Source: Cryptosporangium minutisporangium (GTDB lineage: Bacteria; Actinomycetota; Actinomycetes; Mycobacteriales; Cryptosporangiaceae). From it: a stretch of 64,000 bases of DNA. This document shows positions 7,528-14,725 of the stretch, in pieces. A program made the position numbers and the translations under genes. The DNA lies in contig NZ_BAAAYN010000064.1 in NCBI RefSeq assembly GCF_039536245.1, forward strand, positions 1 through 64,000, written 5' to 3'. Position 1 is the stretch's first letter. The number at the start of each line of letters is the position of its first letter. The notes under the pieces were generated by a model. That model was not told the DNA's origin. It did not search any database and saw only the letters and a program-made list of their open reading frames with translations.

Positions 7528-8757
7528 ATGCGCCTCACTGCCCCTCGCGCGGCGTTGGCAGTCGCCGCAGCCGCGACCGTGCTGGCCGGTACCGCCGCCG
7601 CGGTGGCGCCCCCCGCTACGGCGGTGCCGCTTGTTGCGGCGGTACCCACGAAGGCCCGGCCGGCCGCGCCCGCTCTGCTGACGCTGCCGGCGCCGACCGG
7701 TCGGTACGCCGTCGGCACCGTTCCGCTCCACCTGATCGACACCGCACGCACCGATCCCTGGGAGGACGGGCGGCGACACCGCGAGCTGATGGTGAACGTC
7801 TGGTACCCCACCCGGAGCACTGCGGGCCGCCCCCGCGCCCCCTGGGTCACGCCCGCTGAAGCCGGACCCGTCGGCCGGGACGTCGTCCAAACCCTGACCG
7901 GCGCGCCGGGTGACGTCCCCGGCCTGGCCGCAGTGCGTACGCACGGCGCAGTGGGAGCGCCGGTCGTTGAGCGGCCGGGCGGTCACCCGGTGGTGTTGTT
8001 CTCGCCGGGCTACGGCGCGGAGCGCAACTCCAGCGCCGCGCTGGTCGAGGACCTGGCCAGCCGCGGGTACGTGGTGGTGACGATCGATCATCCGCACGAC
8101 GCCATCGCGGTCGAGTTCCCCGGTGGGCGGGTGGTGCCCAACACGATCACCGCGCTGCTGGAGAAGCACCCCGATCAGCAGGACGCGCTGGTCGCCAAGA
8201 TGGTCTCCACCCGGGTCGCCGACGCCCGGTTCGTACTGGACGAGTTGGAGCGTCGCAACACCGGCTGGATGCGGCTGACCGACGTCGGCATGGTCGGGCA
8301 CTCGCTCGGTGGAGCCACCGCAGCCCAGGTCGCGTACGAGGACGAGCGAGTCACGGCCGGCGTCAACATGGACGGCAACCCGTACGGCTCCGTGGTCACC
8401 GCCGGTCTGGACGAACCGTTCCTGCTGGTCGCCTCGTCGAGCACGACGCGTGCGACGACCCCGGCGTGGGGCACGTTCGCGGACAACCTGCGCGGATGGC
8501 ACCGGGAGATCCGAGTGGCCGGCACCGAGCACCTGAGCTTCCACGACATCGTCCTGGCCCGGGCGACGCTGGCGCGGCTACCCGGGGTGGCGCCGTCCGT
8601 CCTCACCGAGGCGTTCGGAACGCTCGACGGGCGCCGTGTCGTCGCGGTGGAGCGGGCGTACGTGGGCGCGTTCTTCGACCTGCACCTGCGGGGGACCGAC
8701 CGGCACCTGCTCGACCGGCGCTCACCACGGTTCCCGGAGGTCACTTTCGTCGCCTGA
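7528..8757 (+). CDS. Secreted alpha/beta hydrolase, PAF-acetylhydrolase-like
   Basis: The protein has 409 residues. A Sec-type signal peptide (MRLTAPRAALAVAAAATVLAG, cleavage near residue 30-33) precedes an alpha/beta-hydrolase domain. It shows VVLFSPGYGAERNSSAALVE (oxyanion region), the nucleophile elbow GHSLGG (Ser about residue 258), VNMDGNPYG (likely catalytic Asp) and TEHLSFHD (likely catalytic His). This order and spacing is that of lipase/PAF acetylhydrolases. Likely activity is extracellular cleavage of short or oxidised acyl esters. ATG 7528 has a GAAGGAGAAC ribosome-binding site. It may be controlled by the upstream two-component system. Confidence 0.82.
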   Translation: MRLTAPRAALAVAAAATVLAGTAAAVAPPATAVPLVAAVPTKARPAAPALLTLPAPTGRYAVGTVPLHLIDTARTDPWEDGRRHRELMVNVWYPTRSTAGRPRAPWVTPAEAGPVGRDVVQTLTGAPGDVPGLAAVRTHGAVGAPVVERPGGHPVVLFSPGYGAERNSSAALVEDLASRGYVVVTIDHPHDAIAVEFPGGRVVPNTITALLEKHPDQQDALVAKMVSTRVADARFVLDELERRNTGWMRLTDVGMVGHSLGGATAAQVAYEDERVTAGVNMDGNPYGSVVTAGLDEPFLLVASSSTTRATTPAWGTFADNLRGWHREIRVAGTEHLSFHDIVLARATLARLPGVAPSVLTEAFGTLDGRRVVAVERAYVGAFFDLHLRGTDRHLLDRRSPRFPEVTFVA

Positions 8758-8860
8758 CCAGGGAATCTCTCAGGGCTGATCTCCGGTGCTTCCCCGATAG
8801 GCGCCCGGCGGACGCGGGGCGACCCTTGGAAGTACGAATCCCCGTCCATCGGAGAGTGCC

Positions 8861-9142
8861 GTGGAGATCGACGGAATCATTTCTGCCTTAGTAGTCGGTG
8901 CGATCATCGGCGCGCTCGGTCGGGCGGTGCTGCCTGGCCGTCAGCGGCTCGGCCTGCTCATGACGTTCGTGGTCGGTGTCGTCGCGGCGCTGCTCGGTAC
9001 CGCCGTGGCCAGCGTGCTCGGCGTCGCGGAGACGCCCGGCGTCGACTGGATCGAGCTGGCCTCGCAGATCACGCTCGCTGCCGCCGGCGTCTCGGTGATG
9101 TCCGGGACGAAGGAGCGCCCGAAGATCACCAGCGGGCGTTAG
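8861..9142 (+). CDS. GlsB/YeaQ/YmgE-type small membrane protein
   Basis: The protein has 93 residues with three hydrophobic helices (IISALVVGAIIGALGRAVLP, LGLLMTFVVGVVAALLGTAV, ITLAAAGVSVMSG). The layout and the GRAVLPGRQ loop match the transglycosylase-associated/GlsB family of general-stress membrane proteins. The function is poorly defined, and enzymatic activity is not implied. The start is GTG 8861 after a GGAGAG ribosome-binding site. It stands alone. Confidence 0.8.
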   Translation: MEIDGIISALVVGAIIGALGRAVLPGRQRLGLLMTFVVGVVAALLGTAVASVLGVAETPGVDWIELASQITLAAAGVSVMSGTKERPKITSGR

Positions 9143-9463
9143 AGCTCCTCGAGAACTCCTGGTCGTGCGTCCCCCCACGCGCGACCAGGGTCCAGTCCCG
9201 CCCGGCCGGTACCGACCCCGCCGGCCGGGGTGCCGCTCGGCCCGCGTCCGACCCGCGCGGTCCGGTGCGGTGACGGGTGGCCGTCCGCGGCCCGGCACTG
9301 CCCATGCCGGGCCGCGGACCGGCCGATAGCGCGGTCCGCGTCCGTCGTCCGGGTGGGACCCCCGCCGCCGGTCACCCCGCGACCGCAGGCGCTCCGGCCG
9401 CTGCACGGCCGAGGCACGGCAGGTCGGCGAGTGGCCGGCTGAGGCGCCGGGCATGCTGAGCGG
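9143..9463. other. GC-rich intergenic region with a strong hairpin
   Basis: No gene is supported in this 320-bp gap. It contains a perfect 15-bp inverted repeat with a seven-base loop at 9283-9319 (arm GTCCGCGGCCCGGCA), with no U-tract. This could end transcription of the upstream gene. A CATGCT hexamer at 9452-9457 precedes the next start by six bases. Confidence 0.5.
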
Positions 9464-10267
9464 ATGTCGTCGACGATGCTCGAGGTGGGACCGCGGCTCG
9501 CGGTCGCGCTGGTAGTCCTGACGCTGATCGCCGCGGTGGTCGCGGGTATCGGACAACTCGGCCCGTGGCGCTCGATCCCGGTCGCGGCGGTACGCGCCAC
9601 CGTCCAACTCGGTGCCGTCTCGCTGCTCATCGCCGCGATCGTCTCGTCGCTCTGGTTCACCGCGCTGTTCGTCGTCGTGATGGTCGGCATCGCCGCCTGG
9701 ACCTCCGGACAGCGGATCACCCGGGCACCGACCCGTCCCGAGCGCGTCACTGCCGCACTCTGGGCGGCGCTGCCGATCGCATCCGGCAGCCTCCCCATCG
9801 TTCTCGGGCTGATCGCGGGCGGCCTCGTCCCGGTGCAAGGCATCGCGATCGTCCCGATCGCGGGGATCCTCATCGGCGGCGCGATGACCGCGACGTCGCT
9901 CGCGGGACGCCGGGCGCTCGACGAGTTGGAAACCCGCCACGGCGAGGTCGAGGCAGCGCTGTCGCTCGGCTTCCCCGATCGGGACGCCGCCCTGGAGATC
10001 TGCCGTCCGTCGGCGGGTCAGGCGCTGGTGCCTGCGCTCGACCAGACCCGTACGGTCGGCCTGGTCACGTTGCCGGGCGCGTTCGTCGGGGTGCTGCTCG
10101 GCGGTGGGAGCGCGGTCGAGGCCGGCGCCACCCAGCTGCTGGTCCTGATCGGACTGCTGGCCGTCGAGTCGATCGCGATCGTCGTAGTCACCGAACTCGC
10201 GGCGCGCGCCCGGCTGACCCGCGAGTCCGCCACCGGGCGCCAAGGAATTGGTGAGAAAACGGGGTAA
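9464..10267 (+). CDS. FetB/UPF0014-family ABC permease
   Basis: The protein has 267 residues and about seven membrane helices. The family hallmark is present: PIAGILIGGAMTATSLAGRR, then the cytosolic helix LETRHGEVEAALSLG, and PALDQTRTVGLVTLPGAFVG followed by a last helix pair. In E. coli FetB partners with the ATPase FetA to export iron and resist oxidative stress. No FetA-like ATPase is adjacent, so either it is encoded elsewhere or this is an orphan. ATG 9464 has CATGCT six bases upstream and no SD. A second ATG at 9476 is possible. Confidence 0.82.
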   Translation: MSSTMLEVGPRLAVALVVLTLIAAVVAGIGQLGPWRSIPVAAVRATVQLGAVSLLIAAIVSSLWFTALFVVVMVGIAAWTSGQRITRAPTRPERVTAALWAALPIASGSLPIVLGLIAGGLVPVQGIAIVPIAGILIGGAMTATSLAGRRALDELETRHGEVEAALSLGFPDRDAALEICRPSAGQALVPALDQTRTVGLVTLPGAFVGVLLGGGSAVEAGATQLLVLIGLLAVESIAIVVVTELAARARLTRESATGRQGIGEKTG

Positions 10268-10425
10268 TCGGCGCTGCGATAAGCCGCAGTTCTCACCGAT
10301 TCATGAGGCGGTTTCGACCCGTCGTGGCAGGGGTAGGGGCGTCGTACCTCTTTCAGCCCCTTTCTCTCCTCCCTCTTACGACGGTGTTGAGCCCCCGTCT
10401 CCGACGGGGACAGAAACGGTCGGTG

Positions 10426-11700
10426 ATGCCCGTGTCTGTCGACCATTTGCGCCTCCGGACCGGCCCGTTCCTGCTGGGCCTGCTCCTCGTCGCAGCGACG
10501 TTGACCGCCTGTTCCGGCGGGGATTCCCGGACGACGATCACGTTCTTCCAGTTCAAGCCCGAAGCTCAGGCCTACTTCCAAGACCTCGCGCGGCAGTTCG
10601 AGGCCGCGAACCCGGACGTGCGGATCGTCGTCGACAATCCCGCGGAGCCGGAGACCGCGCTCCGGACCCGTCTGGTCAAGAACGACGTACCGGACGTGAT
10701 GTCGCTGAACGCGAACGGTCCGTTCGGCGAATGGGCGACCGCCAAGATCTTCCGCGACTTCCGCGACGAACCCATCGTGGACGACGTCAACCCGGCCTAT
10801 CTGGAGGTCATCCGGAACCTGGGTCAGGGTTCTCGCGGCGAGGTCAACGGTGTCCCGTTCGCGGCGAACGCCAGCGGACTGCTCTACAACAAGCAACTGT
10901 TCGCCCAGCACGAGGTCGCGGTTCCGCGGACGTTCGACCAGTTGATCGCCGCTGCGGAGAAGTTCAAGGCCGCCGGGATCACCCCGTTCTACGGCATGCT
11001 CGCGGACTACTGGACCGCGCAGTCACCGCTCGCGCCGCTGACCGCCCAGACCCAGGGCGACACCTTTTTCGAGGACCGGTTCGCCGGAGAGACCGACTTC
11101 CAGACCGGCTGGCGCGAGGCGATGGAGAAGCTCGCCCAGCTGTTCCGGTACACCCAGCCGGACCCGCTCTCCAAGGGTTACGAGGACGGCACCGCAGCCT
11201 TCGCCGCGGGCGACTCCGCGATGCTGCTGCTCGGCAGTTACGCGGTCCCGCAGATCCGGGCGAGCAAGCCGAAGTTCGAGGTCGGCAGTATCCCGCTGCC
11301 GGCTACCGACGATCCGTCGAGGACGACGCTCGTCTCCGGCGTCGACGTCGTGCTGACGGCGTCGCGCAACGGTGAGCACCCGGAGGAATCGCAGCGCTTC
11401 ATCGATTTCCTCATGGGGGAGAAGGTCATGAGCGATTACTGCAAGGCCCAGGTCGCCGTTCCCACCCGCAAGGGCCTCACGAACACCGACCCGGCGCTGG
11501 CCGACGTCCAGCCCTACGTCAACGCCGGCCGGATCGTCGGCTTCACCGACCACCAGTTCATCTTGGCGATCCCGCTCGGGCCGCTGCTGCAGGAGTTCCT
11601 GCTCGACGGCGACGTCGACAGCTTCCTCCGCGACCTCGACGATGCCTGGGACAAGGTCGCGAAACGGCGTACCTGGGGCCTCGGGGCGGTGACGAGCTGA
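10426..11700 (+). CDS. Sugar ABC transporter substrate-binding lipoprotein
   Basis: The protein has 424 residues. A lipoprotein signal with lipobox LTAC (Cys29) is followed by a type-I (MalE/UgpB-like) solute-binding fold: ITFFQFKPEAQAYFQDLARQ, DVMSLNANGPFGEWA, GEVNGVPFAANASGLLYNKQ, GDSAMLLLGSYAVPQI and a C-terminal DDAWDKV. It captures a carbohydrate outside the membrane for the two permeases directly downstream, with one-base TGATG overlaps. ATG 10426 is chosen so that the lipobox sits at normal distance. A small hairpin (CCCCGTC/GACGGGG, 10393-10409) overlaps the presumed ribosome-binding purines and might modulate translation. Confidence 0.9.
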   Translation: MPVSVDHLRLRTGPFLLGLLLVAATLTACSGGDSRTTITFFQFKPEAQAYFQDLARQFEAANPDVRIVVDNPAEPETALRTRLVKNDVPDVMSLNANGPFGEWATAKIFRDFRDEPIVDDVNPAYLEVIRNLGQGSRGEVNGVPFAANASGLLYNKQLFAQHEVAVPRTFDQLIAAAEKFKAAGITPFYGMLADYWTAQSPLAPLTAQTQGDTFFEDRFAGETDFQTGWREAMEKLAQLFRYTQPDPLSKGYEDGTAAFAAGDSAMLLLGSYAVPQIRASKPKFEVGSIPLPATDDPSRTTLVSGVDVVLTASRNGEHPEESQRFIDFLMGEKVMSDYCKAQVAVPTRKGLTNTDPALADVQPYVNAGRIVGFTDHQFILAIPLGPLLQEFLLDGDVDSFLRDLDDAWDKVAKRRTWGLGAVTS

Positions 11701-12632
11701 TGGCCGTCGACACCCCCACCCGGCCGGACTCCGCCCCCGAAGCAGCGCCTCGCCCGGCGCGCCCCGACCGGACCCGGATCCCGCGCGCCTTCTACGTGAT
11801 GGTGCTGCCCGCGTTCCTGTTGTTCTTCGTCTTCCACACGATCCCGGTGCTCCAGGGCATCTACTACAGCTTCACCGATTCCCCCGGGTACGGACCGGCC
11901 GAGTTCGTCGGGTTCCGTAACTACATCGCGTTGTTCACCGACGGCCGGGTGCTGCACGCCTACTGGTTCACGCTGCTCATCGCCGCGGTCGCGACGATCC
12001 TGGTGAACGTGATCGCGCTGGCGATCGCGCTCGGCCTCAACAGCAAGATCAAATTCAAGACGACGCTGCGCGGGGTCTACTTCATCCCGAACGTCCTGGC
12101 GATCCTCGTCGTCGGCTACATCTTCAGCTACCTGTTCAACAATTCGCTGCCGGCGCTGGCGACCAGCCTCGGCATCGACTCACTGTCGACCTCGCTGCTC
12201 ACCGATGCGAAAACCGCTTGGATCGGGATCGTCATCCTCGCGGTCTGGCAGGCGGCGGCGTTCAACATCATCATCTACATCGCCGGCCTGCAGACCGTTC
12301 CGCAGGAGCTCTACGAGGCCTCGGCGATCGACGGGGCATCTCCCTGGCGGCAATTCCGGAGCGTCACGTTCCCGATGATCGCCGGGTTCTTCACGATCAA
12401 CATGGTGCTCTCGCTCAAGACGTTCCTGCAGATCTTCGACCACATCATCGCGCTCACCAATGGTGGGCCGGGCACCGATACCGAGTCGGTGTCGGTGCTG
12501 ATCTACAAGGGCGGCTTCCAAGGCGGCGAGTACGGCTACCAGAGCGCGAACTCGGTGCTCTTCTTCGTCATCATCGTGGTGCTGTCGATCACGCAGTTGC
12601 GAGTCCTGCAGCGGCGGGAGGTGTCGGTCTGA
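11700..12632 (+). CDS. Sugar ABC transporter permease, MalF/UgpA type
   Basis: The protein has 310 residues and six membrane helices. After a Pro-rich cytosolic start come the usual FYVMVLPAFLLFFVFHTIPV and EFVGFRNYIALF, and the EAA loop reads EASAIDGASPWRQFRSVTFP, which contacts the ATPase. The ATG overlaps the preceding TGA by one base. Together with the next gene it forms the heterodimeric channel. No ATPase gene is present in the cluster; in actinobacteria a shared MsiK/MalK-like ATPase encoded elsewhere usually serves such systems. Confidence 0.92.
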   Translation: MAVDTPTRPDSAPEAAPRPARPDRTRIPRAFYVMVLPAFLLFFVFHTIPVLQGIYYSFTDSPGYGPAEFVGFRNYIALFTDGRVLHAYWFTLLIAAVATILVNVIALAIALGLNSKIKFKTTLRGVYFIPNVLAILVVGYIFSYLFNNSLPALATSLGIDSLSTSLLTDAKTAWIGIVILAVWQAAAFNIIIYIAGLQTVPQELYEASAIDGASPWRQFRSVTFPMIAGFFTINMVLSLKTFLQIFDHIIALTNGGPGTDTESVSVLIYKGGFQGGEYGYQSANSVLFFVIIVVLSITQLRVLQRREVSV

Positions 12633-13543
12633 TGTCGGCATCCGTGCTCGGACCCTCCACTCAGGCGGGTCCCGTTCCAGTCCCGGACGAGGGACGTCGC
12701 CGCTTCCGGTGGCGGCGTTCGGAGGAGCCGTACAAGGTCAACTGGTGGCTCACCGCGCTGCTGGTGGTGCTCGCCCTGACGATCATGATCCCGCTGTACT
12801 TCGCGATCGTGACGTCGCTGAAGACCACCGATCAACTCGGCGGTACCGGCTTCGGGTTGCCCGACCGCGTGCGCTGGTCGAACTTCGCCGACGCCTGGCG
12901 GCTGACGAACTTCCCGAACGCGGCGCTGAACAGCGCGATCATCACCGTGGGCGCGGTCGTGCTCACCCTGTTCACTAACTCCATGGTCGCGTACGCGATC
13001 GCGCGGAACATGCATCGGCGGCTGTTCCGGATCCTGTTCTACTACTTCGTCTCCGCGCTGTTCGTACCGTTCCCGATCATCATGCTGCCGGTGGCGAAGC
13101 TGACCGCGATCCTGCACCTGGACAACCACAGTGGGCTGATTCTGCTCTACGTCGTCTACGGGCTCGCGTTCAACATCTTCATCTTCACCGCGTACATCAA
13201 CTCGATCCCGCGTGAGTTGGAAGAGGCGGCGGTGACCGACGGCGCGAGTACGTGGGGTGTGTTCTGGCGGATCATCTTCCCGCTGCTCGCCCCGATGAAC
13301 GCGACGGTGGGAATCCTGACCTGCCTGTGGGCGTGGAACGACTTCCTGCTGCCGCTGGTGATCCTCTCGGATCCGGGTTCGGCGACGCTGCCGTTGGTGC
13401 AGTACGTCTTCCAGACCCAGTTCCAGACGAATTATCCGGCGGCGTTCGCCAGCTATTTGATGGCGATGGCTCCGTTGCTGATCGTTTATCTGTTCGCGCA
13501 GCGCTGGGTCATCTCCGGCGTAACCCGCGGCGCCATCAAGTAG
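12632..13543 (+). CDS. Sugar ABC transporter permease, MalG/UgpE type
   Basis: The protein has 303 residues and six membrane helices. Features include YFAIVTSLKTTDQL, the middle VAYAIARNMHRRLFRILFYY, the EAA loop ELEEAAVTDGASTWGVFWRI and the family-typical WAWNDFLLPLVI. Its ATG overlaps the previous stop (TGATG). No sugar hydrolase, kinase or LacI regulator is in the operon, so the substrate cannot be inferred. The TAG stop is the first element of a long palindromic intergenic repeat. Confidence 0.92.
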   Translation: MSASVLGPSTQAGPVPVPDEGRRRFRWRRSEEPYKVNWWLTALLVVLALTIMIPLYFAIVTSLKTTDQLGGTGFGLPDRVRWSNFADAWRLTNFPNAALNSAIITVGAVVLTLFTNSMVAYAIARNMHRRLFRILFYYFVSALFVPFPIIMLPVAKLTAILHLDNHSGLILLYVVYGLAFNIFIFTAYINSIPRELEEAAVTDGASTWGVFWRIIFPLLAPMNATVGILTCLWAWNDFLLPLVILSDPGSATLPLVQYVFQTQFQTNYPAAFASYLMAMAPLLIVYLFAQRWVISGVTRGAIK

Positions 13544-13704
13544 TGCACGGCCCGCCGAGGGGCGAGCCTGACGGCCGCGCGCAAGGCCTTGAGACCACAC
13601 AAAGGTCGAGGCGGCCTTGCGCGGGACGCCAGCCTCGTCCTCGGCGGGCTCCAGGTTCAAGCAAGTACAACTGCCCGGCCGTCAGGCTCGCCCCTCGGCG
13701 GGCC
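13541..13704. repeat. Nested palindromic intergenic element, copy A
   Basis: A perfect 28-bp inverted repeat (13549-13576 with 13677-13704) encloses a second perfect 11-bp pair (CGCGCAAGGCC, 13578-13588, with GGCCTTGCGCG, 13613-13623). The element begins TAGTGCACGGCCCGCC, which includes the stop codon of the upstream permease, and contains GCGGGCTCCAG followed by AGTAC. The same start and landmarks recur at 39756-39884. It could be a MITE-like element that also serves as a terminator. Confidence 0.6.
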
Positions 13705-13814
13705 GCCCACGGTGTTCGCGGGGAGCGGATTCGCTGAGAGCGCAGGCCGTGAGAAGTGTCGGACCTGGTCAGTAGGGTCGTCCTCGTCACGTAGCCGAGC
13801 CGAGGAGCATGCTG

Positions 13815-14666
13815 ATGGAGCCAATTAGTGGAGTCGCCGCAGGGGTGCCGTTCGTGGCACTGCCGCCCGCCTCCGGCGGCCCGGCCCCGTTGGTCGTCGT
13901 GTGGCACCTGATGGACTCGCCGCGCACCGAGGTGGCGATGGCGGCCGCGCTTCCGCTGAACGGCGTCCCGGCCTGGCGGGTGTACCTCGGCCTGCCGATG
14001 ATGAGCACCCGGATGCCGGCCGGTGGCATGGACGAGATCATGGCGTTGGTGCGCGACGACACGCTGCTCAAGTGCCACGGCGCCGTGATCACCGGCGCCG
14101 TTGCCGAGCTGCCTGCCGTGCTCGACGCGCTCCGGGAGCAGTTGCCCCCGACCGCGCTGTTCGACGCGCCGATCTCGTTCGTGGGCGGGTCAGCCGGCGG
14201 CGGAGCCGCACTGCTGGCGCTCACCGAGTCCAAGCATCCGGTCGCGGCGCTCGCGGCGATCAACGCCGCCGTGCGCGCGCCCACGCTGGTGGATCTGGTC
14301 AGCCAGGCGTTCGGCATCGAGTACACCTGGTCGGACGAGTCGCGTCGGCTCGCCGAGCGGCTCGACTTCGTCGGTCGCGCCGAGGAGATCGCGGCTCGCC
14401 AGCCGCAGCCGGCGGTGCTGATCGTCAGCGGCGAGGAGGACCACGACGACTTCCGGCGCGACTCCGCCGACCTGTACGAGGCGCTCCGCGAGCGGTACAC
14501 CGACCCGGCCGGCGTCGCTCTCGCTTCGATCCCCGGGCTGGCGCACCCGCTGGCACTGGAGCCCGGTCTCGAGGCGGCGCCGCAGACGCCGCAGGCCGTT
14601 GCCGTGGACGCCGCGGTCAGTGCCTTCCTCGCTGCCCACTTGCCCGCCCCGTCCAGCACGGCCTGA
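13815..14666 (+). CDS. Alpha/beta hydrolase
   Basis: The protein has 283 residues and no signal peptide. It shows APLVVVWHLMDSPRTE (oxyanion strand), a nucleophile elbow FVGGSAGGGAAL, VLIVSGEEDHDDF (acid region) and IPGLAHPLALEPG (catalytic His). The fold is a cytosolic serine hydrolase of the dienelactone hydrolase/prolyl esterase type; the substrate is unknown. ATG 13815 is preferred to 13809 because GAGGAG is then at seven-base spacing. A TAGGGT hexamer at 13773-13778 may be its -10. Confidence 0.8.
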   Translation: MEPISGVAAGVPFVALPPASGGPAPLVVVWHLMDSPRTEVAMAAALPLNGVPAWRVYLGLPMMSTRMPAGGMDEIMALVRDDTLLKCHGAVITGAVAELPAVLDALREQLPPTALFDAPISFVGGSAGGGAALLALTESKHPVAALAAINAAVRAPTLVDLVSQAFGIEYTWSDESRRLAERLDFVGRAEEIAARQPQPAVLIVSGEEDHDDFRRDSADLYEALRERYTDPAGVALASIPGLAHPLALEPGLEAAPQTPQAVAVDAAVSAFLAAHLPAPSSTA

Positions 14667-14674
14667 CAGCGTCG

Positions 14675-14706
14675 CGCGGCCCGCCACCGTTCGGTGGCGG
14701 GCCGCG
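14675..14706. terminator. Hairpin between convergent genes
   Basis: A perfect 14-bp GC stem (CGCGGCCCGCCACC) closes on a four-base loop between the ends of the hydrolase and the convergent acyltransferase gene. No U-tract follows on either strand. Probable bidirectional terminator. Confidence 0.6.
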
Positions 14707-14725
14707 GATGGTCGGAAGGGCTCGG

